Origin: Palaemon carinicauda
Taxonomy: Eukaryota > Arthropoda > Malacostraca > Decapoda > Palaemonidae
Direction: 5' to 3'
Length of the DNA stretch: 64,000 nt
Assembly (NCBI RefSeq): GCF_036898095.1
Contig: NC_090728.1
Location: forward strand, 85,128,882-85,192,881
Positions 1 through 10,718 of this stretch are shown piece by piece. Position 1 is the first letter of the stretch. Every line of letters starts with the position of its first letter. The notes beneath the pieces were generated by a model. It was not told the DNA's origin. It ran no database searches and saw nothing but the letters and a program-made list of their open reading frames with translations. The translations under genes were made by a program, and so were the position numbers.

Positions 1-235
1 ATTCTAAGATACACCAGAAAATCTGCTATGTCCGGGACCGAAGCTTTAAGAGGTCTAATATGTTTCTCCGAGCACCACTTCGTGAAGGAGGCCCACTTCG
101 CCTGGTATACCGCGGTCGAGGATCTCCTCAGGTATAGGGACATTCTCTTAGCTGTGGTGGCGGAGTATCCCTCCTTCTTCAGGAGCCGCTCGATAGTCTC
201 CAGGCGTGAAGGCGAAGAGAGAGAGGGTTGTCGTG
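1..235 (-). CDS. DIRS element 1 tyrosine recombinase, N-terminal fragment
   Basis: Partial, continuing beyond the left edge. The frame containing LETIERLLKKEGYSATTAKR, then RRSSTAVYQAKWASFTKWC and DIADFLVYLR, aligns by eye with the start of the recombinase in elements 3, 5 and 6 (LQTIERL...YQSKWEVFRSWC...IADFLLHLR). This is the core-binding SAM-like domain; the catalytic R, HxxR and Tyr are outside the window. It uses the same frame as gag and overlaps the end of the RT ORF. Confidence 0.8.
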
Positions 236-2005
236 GAGCTTGAAGAAGTGCGGTTGGTGCAGGAGGTCTGACCTGGTGGGCAGAGGCCAAGGTGGTTGAC
301 TTGCTAGGTCCTTTAGGTCCGCGAACCACTCTCTCTCCGGCCACCAGGGCGCTACCAAAGTCATCTTTAGGTTTCGGGCAGCCCTTACTCTGTTGAGCAC
401 CTGTCTTATCAACGTGAAGGGGGGGAAAGCGTACACATCCAGGTTGTCCCACTTGTGCTGGAAGGCGTCTTCTAGGGCTGCATTCTGGTCTGGGACCGGG
501 GAGCAATAGACTGGAAGTTGGGCATTGAGCTTTGTTGCAAAGAGGTCCATCACCGGGGAGCCCCAACGTTGAATGATGAGTTTGGCTACTTCTGGGTGTA
601 GAGACCACTCTGTCCCCACTATTTGGCCCATTCTGCTGAGGCCGTCGGCCAGAACGTTCTTCTTCCCGGGAATGAACCTTGCCAGCAGCACCACTTGCTG
701 TTCGTCTGCCCAATTCAGGATGTCTATGGCGAGGTCGCACGGCTCCTTCGATCTCATGCCCCCTTGTTTCTTTATGTAGGCCACTACCGTGGCGTTGTCG
801 CACATTAACGCCACGGTGTTTCCCCTTAGACGACTTGCAAAGTGAAGACACGCCTTCTGGACCGCTCTTAGTTCCAGGACATTGATGTGTAGACGCTTCT
901 CTCTTTCCGACCAGGTAACCCATGCCGTCTCTTCTAGAAGGTGGGCTCCCCACCCTTGGTTGGAGGCGTCTGTGAACAGGAGGTACTCGGGGGGACTGGA
1001 CCCGAGGGGCATCCCCTTGAGGGAGTTCGACTGGTAGTGCCACCATTCCAGGGAGGTTCTCGTGTCCGGAAGGACTGGAATTAACGTTTTCTGCGAGTCT
1101 GTCTGGGACCAGAGGCTCTTGAGGTTCCATTGAATGGGTCTGAGCCTCATCCTCCCTTGGGGAACCAGTTTTTCCAATGAGACTAGGTGACCTATCAGTC
1201 TCTGCCAATCTCCCGCCCTCCTGGAGTGTTCTGACAGGAACGGCTGAATGATGTGCTTGAGGTTCCGTATCCTGTCCTGCGAGGGGAAAACTTTCCCCTG
1301 CACGGTATCCAACGTCATCCCCAAGTAGCCCATTCTGTTGGATGGGGTTAAGTTCGACTTCTTCAGATTGATTACAATCCCCAGATTCCTGCAAAACTGG
1401 AGGAGGCTTCTCCCTTGTTCCTCCAAGAGGGCCCTTGAGGTGGAAAGGAGCAACCAGTCGTCCAGGTACCTGATGAGGCGGATGCCCCGTTCGTGAGCCC
1501 ACACGGAGACCGTCGCGAAGACCCTCGTGAACACCTGAGGGGCCGTCGACAGGCCGAAGCAAAGGGTCTTGAACTGCAGTATCTGGGGACCCCATTTTAC
1601 CCGGAGGAACTTCCGACTCGACGGGTGGACAGGTATCTGGAAGTATGCGTCCTTGAGGTTGACTGTCATCATATAATCTTTCTCCCTCAAGGACAGCAGG
1701 ACGGATTTTGGGGTGTCCATCTTGAAGTCCTTCTTCTTGACGAACTTGTTGAGGGCTGACAGGTCTATCACGGGTCTCCACCCCCCCGTTGCTTTCTCTA
1801 CCAGAAACAGGCGGCTGTAGAAGCCTGGGCCTGGGAGAAGAACCTCTTCCATGGCACCCTTCTCCAACATGGAGGAAATCTCCTCTTGAAGGGCGGTCCT
1901 CTTCATCGGGTCCTTGGGGGCCAACCATTCTGTCTGGCTGGCCGGAATAAGAGGGGGTGGATCCGCTAGGAAGGGAAGCCTGTAGCCCTCCTTCAGGACG
2001 GACAC
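179..2005 (-). CDS. DIRS element 1 reverse transcriptase / RNase H / methyltransferase-like ORF
   Basis: Open frame of 608 codons; the listed start is GTG, and the frame stays open upstream into the end of gag, so the true start is unclear. RT palm: catalytic Asp in NLKDAYF (D119) and YLDD (180-183). RNase H: D346 in TDAS, E378 in HINVLEL, D403 in CDN, D454 in LADGLSR. The C-terminal part carries YAFPPF (525-530), where DIRS elements have a Dam-like methyltransferase domain; the usual D/NPPY is degenerate. It overlaps the YR frame at its 3' end. Expected role: copying element RNA into DNA. Confidence 0.93.
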   Translation of the reverse strand: MSVLKEGYRLPFLADPPPLIPASQTEWLAPKDPMKRTALQEEISSMLEKGAMEEVLLPGPGFYSRLFLVEKATGGWRPVIDLSALNKFVKKKDFKMDTPKSVLLSLREKDYMMTVNLKDAYFQIPVHPSSRKFLRVKWGPQILQFKTLCFGLSTAPQVFTRVFATVSVWAHERGIRLIRYLDDWLLLSTSRALLEEQGRSLLQFCRNLGIVINLKKSNLTPSNRMGYLGMTLDTVQGKVFPSQDRIRNLKHIIQPFLSEHSRRAGDWQRLIGHLVSLEKLVPQGRMRLRPIQWNLKSLWSQTDSQKTLIPVLPDTRTSLEWWHYQSNSLKGMPLGSSPPEYLLFTDASNQGWGAHLLEETAWVTWSEREKRLHINVLELRAVQKACLHFASRLRGNTVALMCDNATVVAYIKKQGGMRSKEPCDLAIDILNWADEQQVVLLARFIPGKKNVLADGLSRMGQIVGTEWSLHPEVAKLIIQRWGSPVMDLFATKLNAQLPVYCSPVPDQNAALEDAFQHKWDNLDVYAFPPFTLIRQVLNRVRAARNLKMTLVAPWWPEREWFADLKDLASQPPWPLPTRSDLLHQPHFFKLHDNPLSLRLHAWRLSSGS

Positions 2006-2102
2006 TGTCCAAGGTTCCGCTCCTTGGGCCTTCCATGCTTGCCAATGTGGTCCGAGGCATCCCCCAACCCGAGGCTTGGGCGGGAGTAGGGGGCCTCTCC
2101 CT

Positions 2103-4614
2103 CTACCTTCTTCTAGAGGGGCGGCCTGACCTGCCTCTCCTAGAGGCGAAGTAACCCGACCTGAAGGAGCTAGACGAAGTTGGTGCTCCTCTGCGGGAGG
2201 GCTGAGGAGTTGTTGCCCAGGAGGAAGAGGGGGCTTCTCTCCTCGAAGTGCTGGGGGAGGCCTGAGATGTCATGGCGCTATCTGAGGCGGCCCTCCTGTA
2301 GGGAGGTCTCTTAGACGACGCAGGTCAGGGGACGTTGGCCTCCTTCCTCTTTGACACTTTCTCCATCAGGCTTTCAAGTTCTTTCATAGGGAACAACGAC
2401 TCACCCCACAAGGGAAGGCTACGTATGGCCCGGGCCTCCCTGTCTGGGATCTTCCTAGATAACTTAGCCAGGACCGTGTCTCGTTTACGGAGGACCCAGT
2501 CGGCCGTAGGGGCGAGTGCCTGATATGACAGGAACTTAAGCGTTTTCCCCCCGGAGGTGAGAAGGTCCCTCAGGAGGCTTTGCTGGTCAGGATCTTCGGG
2601 GTCGACGGAGGCTTGGACGTTTACTAACGTGGAGGCCCACCAGTCCAGCCATGAGGAGACGTTGACTAGGTCCCGCGACATCTCCTCCACCATGGCGGCC
2701 TCCGTAGGTGAGAAGCAGCCTCCGTAGGTGAGAAGCAAACTGGGGCTGAAGAGGCCCTTTCGTCTGAGCCGCCCTGACCTAGGACGTCCAAGGCCGGGTC
2801 CACTTTACAGGGGCCTGGGCGACGCCCTTCCGGTATATACACTTTTCCCTGAGTTCTATGGCCCTGGAGCAGTTTCGAGGCACTCTGGGACTTGGGGGCC
2901 TCGGCATTGCTGGCCACCAAGTTGTCCATGTACTCTTGCCCTAGTACTAGGCCTCGGGCAAGAGGAAGAGCCAGGGAAGACTTCGGAAGGGAGGCGTGAT
3001 GCGTAATCCTCAGGAGGCTTGACCTCCAGGAATCACCCCCCGGAGCCGAGGGTTCCGTTATCCCATGCTGCCTTCTGATGAGCCCCACTACTCTTCTCTT
3101 CTATAGGCAGAGTCCTCCATCGGGGAAGCTTCTCCTCCGTCAGCCGAGGCTTCGGCCTGGAGCGGGGGAGCCGGGTTGCTGGCAAGGCAGACCGGCCGTC
3201 TAGCTCTTGGGTCCAGGGGGGCAGTCCTGTACCGGTAGTGAGCTCCATAAGCGGGCGAGCTCGTCTCCGGATCCCGGGACAAGGCGGGTACCGCCGGCTC
3301 AGTGGGGGCTCTCGGTTGCCCTAAGGCTCTGGGAGCGGAGGTCACGGTCCCGGTGGGCTGACCTGACAACGGGAACCGTTCCTTTCTACTCGACGGCCGC
3401 ACCAGCTGGGCTGGTTCGGCCAGGCTGCCTGTTAAGAAGCGCGTTCCCCCCCGCTGGGCGGGGTGAACCGGAGGCCTCGAGGACTTATGCCTTTTCGAGA
3501 GGTCTTTTCTGCGTGCCAGGTCGCGCGGGTCGAGGCTGTGCATAGTGGACGGCAGCCTAGTCGCACGTTCGCTGGACCGACGGTCTGGTGAATGAAGTGT
3601 CCTGGAATCCCCCGAAGGCACGTAGACCCAGGCGCCCCCGGGAGAAACACTTCTCTTATACTTACGGCACTGGGAGCGGGAGCGCTTTCTGCTAAATCGC
3701 GACCGTGACCTAGAGCGGGAATGCTCGCTCTCGGACAGCTCCCTTCGCCTGCGACGCTTCACCCTGACTTCTTCTTCGGAAGACGAATCAACCTCCGATG
3801 AGCCCAACGACGCCACGTTCCCCGCGTAACGGCTGCTTGCGGGGCCCGCGGGGGATTTCTTCTGGCGCTGGGTGCCCGAGATCGAGGGTTGGAGAAAGTC
3901 ATCGGGGACCGCCGTGGGGATCGCCGGAAAAGATTCCAGCCGTTCCATGCTAGGGAGCCAGGGGTCCAGGGTCACGTCCATTCTCAGCGGCGACCTCCCT
4001 GGCGTCTTCGGTAGCTTCCATCCGAAGGCATCGCTACTCGGACGGCGAACTTTAGCTTGGTTGTCCCCTGGCGGGGAAGAGCCCGACGCACCAGCCCACG
4101 AGGGCGGTGGGGACTCCGAGACTACAGCACTACCCCATAAGGGGTCCTCAGAGGACGCGTGGCCCCCCATCACAAGGCCTGACTCACCCGAAGCACTACC
4201 GGGCCCTTCGTTAGCCCTAGAGGGGCCCGCCCTTGGTTCTTCCCTCGCACTGGGCTCCCTGGGAAGGACGCCTTGACCTTCCACAACACTAGAGTCTTCT
4301 TGCCCTCTCCTCTGCGTAGGAGACGGAGAAACCGAGGCCTCGTCGGACCGATCACTGGCCGACGGTAACGGAGAGACGACACTAATCTTCCTGGGGGAAC
4401 ACTTCGATGACTACTTCTTTTTAGTACCGTAGCGTACCCACTGAATGTCGTCCCAACCTACGCACTCCGGACACGTGTCCGCGGAGGAGCAAACTTTCCC
4501 CCTACAGGAGGAACAAAGGGAGTGAGGATCTACCTCCGGCTTTGAGAGGAAAGCCCCACACGACTTCCCGGCTCTAGGCCCAGGGCAACGGCCAGCTTGA
4601 TCCATAGTTCGCAC
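2103..4614 (-). pseudogene. DIRS element 1 gag (ORF1), disrupted
   Basis: About 2.5 kb of gag in several frames. The N-terminus has a Cys/His module (C...DPHSLCSSC...C...CPEC). An acidic/Ser-Pro region and an Arg/Ser tract (SRSRSRSRFSRKRSRSQ) follow, then the conserved SSWLDWW motif and a basic C-terminus. Lesions: TAG at 4411-4413, a frameshift near 3088, a 20-bp tandem duplication at 2698-2737 that shifts frame, and TGA at 2325-2327 before the likely natural TAG at 2103-2105. Gag is the presumed nucleic-acid-binding structural protein; the RS tract suggests a nuclear role (inference). Confidence 0.82.
2698..2737. repeat. 20-bp tandem duplication in element 1 gag
   Basis: GCCTCCGTAGGTGAGAAGCA occurs twice in tandem. 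Removing one copy rejoins the two flanking gag frames, so this is the cause of one frameshift. Confidence 0.93.
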
Positions 4615-5170
4615 ACGAACGGCTCAACACTAAGGGAGTTACTAAGTACACTGGGGACACACACAGGGTGAACACACGGTAACACTTGAGAAGAACGCAC
4701 TGTGGAAACGCAAGTCGCCACGCTGGGAACACGTAGAACACTAAACGCGCGCAAAGGGTCGACAGAGACGAGAGCGAGGTGTGAACACCTCGCGACCAAG
4801 GAACTTAATGAGGAGAATGACCCAGCGAGGCAGTGACCTGCCCTGATCTTGCCCTCGGGGCGCATTCCTTGGCGGCGGGGGTAGGCCTATGTAGAGAGCA
4901 GAGTAGTGGGGTAACGGCGCGAAAACCTTGGTCGATAGAGAGGAGATCACAAGTGACTCCAAAGAAAGTAGTTCGAGGTAAGTATTCGTGTTGGAACAAA
5001 CATATATTTAAGCTAATAATAAAATGTAAAGTAAATATAGAAAATAAAGGATAAACATAAATTTTTATATCATATTAAAGCTAGAATGGTAACTGCTGCT
5101 TCATAGGCTCTTAAGCTGGGTATAGAAGAAATTTTCACAATGTGTAATGTAATGTGACCTTTCTCCTTGC

Positions 5171-5358
5171 AATTTTTTTTTCGTCACTAGTATTTTTGTT
5201 CAATACTTTTAAATTTGAATTATGTATATTGTTTAGGCTTCATCACTTTAATTTTAAAGAATAATTTTTTGTTTTTGTCACCACTATTTTTGGTTCAATA
5301 CTTTTAAATTTTAATTATGTATATTGTATAGGCTTCATCACTTTAATTTTAAAGCATG
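5171..5358. repeat. 95-bp tandem duplication
   Basis: Two adjacent copies, each with CAATACTTTTAAATT, a TATGTATATTGT segment and GGCTTCATCACTTTAATTTT. The copies start at offsets of 95 bp (CAATA at 5201 and 5296) and differ by a few substitutions. Confidence 0.85.
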
Positions 5359-5730
5359 AAATGGGTTTCAGAAAAAACAAAAATTTTTTGTTTGTGAATT
5401 GTTCCGTAAATATGGAACTTCCATAGATTTTGGAACTTGGTTGCAGCTATTCTGTACCTCTTTTCTTTACTGTATGCTTTCATCAAAGAGGTAGCAATTC
5501 TATCATTTCATTCTAAGATGTTTTTTTTTTTTATTCCTTACCCCTTTTTTTCACCATTAGACATAAATTAAATCAATTTTACTGTACTATCTCTAAGAGA
5601 TTGAGACTAAAGATTACTTTATATATTTTTCTACATTAATAGCAAACTTACATCAAAGAAAATTATTTTGCTTTCCTTGTCAAGGAAAAAATAATATTAT
5701 CAAGTTATTAAAATCCCATTCTTTTTTCAG

Positions 5731-5792
5731 GTGGTTTTTCTACTGCACTGACTAATGATGTGATCATCTGCTTCTCTGGGACCAGATACTTG
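5731..5792 (+). other. possible isolated exon
   Basis: 62 bp between a strong acceptor (CTTTTTTCAG) and donor (GTGAGTGT). One frame is open: GFSTALTNDVIICFSGTRYL. I do not recognise the protein and found no partner exon. It may be chance. Confidence 0.2.
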
Positions 5793-6904
5793 GTGAGTGT
5801 CCAAGATTTAACTTTATCAAAATAGCTATTTCTTTTACATTTATAAAGTTGACTAAATAATTGGCAAGTCTATTACGCAACAAAAAATAATTGTCAATGC
5901 ACAGAGAGGCTTGTGAATTCTGTAAAATATACTTTAGCTTGATTTAACTAGAATTAGTTTCATTTACTGATAATCAACAAACTAATAAACTTAGGTTAAC
6001 TTTAAAAGTCTAAAAAAAAAAAATTTAAAGCCTCTTTAAATACTGTACTCAAGGGAAATTTAATTTGTCCCTTTCTAAAAACTACCTCAAAACTTTTCAG
6101 ATCATGAAACCATGCATGGAGTATCAGGTTCTTAAAAACCCTTCCCACATAGTGGATTTTACTGCCTACAGTGCAGGTGGTACCAAAGATTCCTTTCAGC
6201 ATTCCAGATGACACAAGTGGAGTTTCACCTTTACATCCTTGGTTACCCCTATGTGGCTATCCTATAGTAATCTACAGTACTTTTATAAATTTTCTTTTCA
6301 CCTCAATAGAAAACATATATTAAGCCACAGGTAATTAGTGATATGACCTAGTTTCACACAATTTTATTAAGTTCATAAAACTGAGACTTCGTCAAGGAAA
6401 TAATAATATATCATGAGTTTAACCAGATTAACAATCATATAAAAACTTTAAAATTCAATTACAGGATATTACATTAAACACAAAAGTTATTCAACATAGT
6501 TTTATTAATTCAATCAGCAACATTAGTAGGAAGCTTGTGTTCAAGGGCCATAAACATTAGTTAAAATATTTGACCCTTTGAGATGTATAGACCCTACATT
6601 GACCACAAGAATAGGGATTGTTACTGATCCCTTTAGAAACCAATGAGGTAGAATTTTGACAATAACCTTAGCAACCTGATAGTGTAAAATAATGTTAAAA
6701 ATAATAATAAAACAAACTCATAAATCATATACAGCCTTATCAAACACAAATAGCCTTCCAGCTCCACTATTTTGTCTTGGCAGACAAAATTGCTCATTGG
6801 GCATACCCAAACCAGCTACAGACTCCCATTAATTAAGTGCTAGCCTCATTCTTGTGCCAACCTTGATAATAAAAAGAATGTGGGGAATGAGGAAATATTA
6901 AAAG

Positions 6905-7812
6905 TTAATATATACATATACCAAGGCACTTCCCCAATTTTGGGCGGTGGCCGACATCAAACAAATGGAAAAAAGGGGACCTTTCTCTCTACATTCCTCC
7001 CAGCCTGACAAGGGCCTCAACCGAGTTTGGCTGGTACTGCTAAGGTGCCACAGCCCACCCTCCCCCGTTATCCACCACAGATGAAGCTTCACGACGCTGA
7101 ATTCCCTACTGCTGCTACCTCCGCGTTCATCCAAGGCGACCGGAGGAAGCAGCAGGGACTAACGGAACTCTGTCACAATCGCTCGCCATTCATTCCTATT
7201 TCTAGAACGCTCTCTTGCCTCTCTCACATCTATTCTCCTATCACCCAGAGCTTTCTTCACTCCATCCATCCACCCAAACCTTGGCCTTCCTCTTGTACTT
7301 CTCCCATCAACTCTTGCATTCATCACCTTCTTTAGCAGACAGCCTTTTTCCATTCTCTCAGCATGGCCGAACCACCTCAACACATTCTATCCACTCTAGC
7401 TGCTAACTCATTTCTTACACCCGTTCTTACCCTCACCACTTCGTTCCTATCCCTATCTACTCGAGATACACCAGCCATACTCCTCAGACACTTCATCTCA
7501 AACACATTCAATTTCTGTCTCTCCGCCACTTTCATTCCCCACAACTCCGATCCATACATCACAATTGGTACAATCACTTTCTCATACAAAATTCTCTTTA
7601 CATTCATGCCCAACCCTCTATTCTTTACCACTCCCTTCACTGCCCCCAACACTTTGCATCCTTTATTCACTCTATAATGTACATCTGCTTCCACTCCACC
7701 ATTTGCTGCAGCAACAGACTTCAAGTACTTAAACTGATCCACCTCCTCAAGTAACTCTCCTTTCAACCTCGCACCACCTTCCCTTCTCGTACATCTCATA
7801 ACCTTATTCTGA
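6905..7812 (-). mobile_element. RTE-type LINE, 5'-truncated 3' end
   Basis: In minus-strand order this has the RT C-terminus, then a 3' UTR with AGCAGCAG, the TGAAGCTTCATCTGTGGTGG block, GGTCCCC, and an end of CCTTGGTATATGTATATA. The same 3' UTR recurs at 57.06-57.33 kb, and its terminal part in the palindrome at 38.1-38.35 kb. The 5' end is cut near 7812. Confidence 0.8.
7159..7799 (-). pseudogene. RTE-type LINE reverse transcriptase C-terminus
   Basis: Contains the post-palm region typical of RTE/BovB-like ORFs: FKYLKS, IVMYGSELWGM, RMLRWFGHAERM and STRGRPRFGWMDGVKKAL. The catalytic core is missing. A frameshift near 7377-7383 separates the two parts. Not functional. Confidence 0.82.
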
Positions 7813-8279
7813 CTTAAAAGTTAATGATTTATGTATTTCAAAAAACGTTCTTACGCGAAATAAAAGTCTGTCGTTTAAAATGGACATACTCTGGCATGCA
7901 AGCTGGTACAGTATGGTTGATGAAGACTCATCGAGGATTTGGCAACCCATGTGGCATGCCCTACTCGCCAATGTGTCGGGTTGAAAGGCTTTGGCTTGAA
8001 GCAGGTAACCCACTCTCCAGGCGTACTAATGTTCAGACGTCCATTGTTGGCTCTCGTTGCTTTTGTGTCGTTTTCTTTCCGTCTTTCAGAATGAATACGA
8101 AGCAAGAGTGTGTGATGCACTTGTCCTGGTGTGAAAGGACATCAGTGAGGGACTTTTATGAGTCGCGTGGAAGTGAATCTTCATCCTTTGTGTCCAACAC
8201 GTAGGGGACATCGATGCTCCTCAGTCCCTCTTGCGTTGTTTGTAGGGAGTAGTCATACTCCTAATGGGCAAAATTTCAC

Positions 8280-10340
8280 ATTAGGATGAAGAAATCTAAA
8301 CGGGATAATTGTCCTTCGACTGCTTCGGTGTCGACGGAGAAGTCTAGATCTCCTACTTTGACTACATTATTTCCCCGACTGACCGATAAAGAATGGCAGC
8401 CATGTATTTCTCTAGGTTTATCCCAAAGACATAGATTCTTCTGCCCTCGATAGTGAGGTAGTTCCTCTTAGTTTGCAGTTATTGAGCATGCTCTGACTGA
8501 CACTCGCCGCACAACGGCCGATTTTGTCCCCTTTCAGCGATCTGGACTCTTACGACCAGCTCTTTATTTCTGCCCTGGGCCTCAAAGCGAGTTCTCAAGT
8601 TATACACCTCCGAGGTATTTGGAGCATTCTCCAGAACCATCTTCTGAGCGTTCACTTGAACGCATGCCTGAGCGGACACATCAGGGCACTCACCATCGCC
8701 CGAAACTTCATCGTTAACCTCGCCAACTCTATACCATCGCCTTTCATGACATCCTACTCTTCTCCGGATCGTGCAGACAAGTCTGCTCTTACGCTTGCAC
8801 CTTGAGGGCCATGACTTTGTGATAACCAAGATATGTCCACTAAATCTTTTCTGACAGGTGAGGGATACTTGGTGATTTTATCCCCACGCAAGAGCACCAG
8901 CATGGTAGCAACAACATAAGAGTGCAAGTTACTGAGGTGCTTCTGCCTTCATACAATTCAGGGAAGCACGAGACACTTCCACCAAACCGAAAGTTTGTGG
9001 AGTGCCCACCAAACCTCAATCTAGTGGCACGGGTGCCATGCTGCAGATCAGAGGTGCGTCCGTCAATCCGTAATTCCGGGGAGGGCCACCCAGTCAATCA
9101 CGGTGCGCGCCCTCAATCTCACACCCTTGTCCTGCAGGGCTGGATTTTATACAGTACCTCCGAAGGTATCTTGTTCTCCTCCACTTGTTTTATTGGAGGA
9201 TGACGAGATGTTGCATGTTACGCTCAGACCTCCACATCCAAGATTTACTTTTAAGAGAAGCGGTAATGTCCCAGTTCATACGAAGGCGAACGGTTCTGCC
9301 TCAAGAGCATTTTGAAAGAAAGTGACGTCCTGAATCTTAACTGTATCATAGGGCGATTCCCAGGGACTAAGCACAGTAGACCTCTTACTTCTCAGATTCC
9401 GTTTGTTTCTTTGACAAGTCTTTTAGATCCTCGTGTTACAATTGCTTCTAAGAATGAGCGTTTTAAAGGCCAGTACCATTTTGTACCTATTGATCTTGGC
9501 TCTACCTCAGAAGAGGAGGATGTTAAACCTTCGCTTCCTCCTGTTATACGATACTCTTACCCTTCCTCACCAGTGGAGTTATCCTTGCATGATCAGGTCT
9601 TATCACCACCCCTTTCCCCTGTTCCTGTACCTGACTTGGGAAGACAACGGTAAGACATTCCTGCAAGGTGCAAGACTTGTCATCCTTAATTGAACAGAAA
9701 GATGCTGCTGCTGCTCCTTTGCCGAATTAAAGGGTTAGGGTTGACCTCACTGATTCTCCCTTTCCAATTATGATTGATAATCAATCTGCTGTCACTGTAG
9801 AGGTGGATTCCTCAGTCCTACGGGGGTAAATCCTTTAGAAGTCATCCTTTCTGCAGCTTCTTGGGGTGATTCAAAGGTTAAATAAGCTTGGTGAGGTCCT
9901 TCCAGCACCATACATAAGGAGGAAGATGTTCATTAATGAGTTCTTCCCTGAACCTCAAAAGTCTAGACATAGGTTAGAACTACCTTGGTCCAGACTGACG
10001 GAGGACATCACCTGTAAGATTATGCAACAGGTCTCTGCTCTGAAAATCTCCATTAAGATGGAGAAGTTGTCGAATTTAATTCTGCCAGTGACCTCTAATG
10101 CGAAAGTTTTATGTAATAGATTGGGCACATCCTAATCAGTTGCCTCTGGATCCCAATGTAGCATCCTTGGGGTCTTGAGTGAAAACCTCTCAGCAGATGG
10201 TGGTTTTGACAGCAGCTGCGATCCTAAACTTTGAAATTGCCTCCATGTCAGCCTTGCAGGTGTGCTCATGGTTAGATCACTGGTTGGGGACAGTTTTATA
10301 CCTTTCAGACCAGAAAGTCCAAGAGGGCTAAGGCACTAGA
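8280..10340 (+). pseudogene. fossil DIRS-like gag coding sequence
   Basis: Several short open stretches on the plus strand (8524-8805, 9312-9653, 9866-10135) are Ser/Pro/Arg-rich. They are followed at about 10.2-10.3 kb by AAILNFEIASMSALQVCSWL then DHWLG. This resembles the gag motif FRAFEIFNFLDWCLG of elements 3 and 5 and SSWLDWW of element 1. Many stops and frameshifts. The assignment rests on this motif and composition, so it is tentative. Confidence 0.4.
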
Positions 10341-10684
10341 ATTTTTGGTTCATCAATGTGCTTTCCTCTAGGACCCCTGCATCTTCAAAAGGGAAGGGAT
10401 GCAGTTATCAGTATGTTTGTGCATCAGATGGCTCTGAGGGATTCACTGGCACTTTGGAACATCCCAACAATGCAGTGTCCAATTTTGTTCCCACATTGTG
10501 GAGTTGCGGAGTTTGTTGTTAAATGGGAGAAGGTAAGCCAAGCTACCTTATTTAGGAAAGCAGCCTCTTCTAAGCAGTCTCAACCATCAATATTAAAATA
10601 ATGACTGAAAAATACCCCAAAAATCACAGGACTTTGTCAAACTCAATGAAGTCTAGTAACATATTGATGCTACTAGTATGTAAG

Positions 10685-10718
<34 letters not shown>

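Larger units (their letters stand above)
1..4998 (-). mobile_element. DIRS element 1, 5' part (gag, RT/RH/MT, start of YR)
   Basis: Sense strand is minus. The right terminus lies near 4998, after a GTAAGTATTCGTG motif, but the boundary is uncertain because the left terminus is outside the window. Gag is broken in several places, the RT ORF is open, and the recombinase runs off the left edge. It is a different family from elements 2 and 3-6: its gag has an Arg/Ser-rich tract and its RT shares only motifs with theirs. Confidence 0.85.
4999..6890. other. AT-rich region without a recognised gene
   Basis: Low-GC DNA right of element 1. It contains a 95-bp tandem duplication near 5171-5358 and one possible small exon at 5731-5792. 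No convincing long ORF. Confidence 0.7.

Noticed and set aside
1..2103. Readthrough gag-YR frame in element 1
   Set aside because: YR and gag share the relative frame, but no long open frame covers the RT region here, so this copy gives no support.
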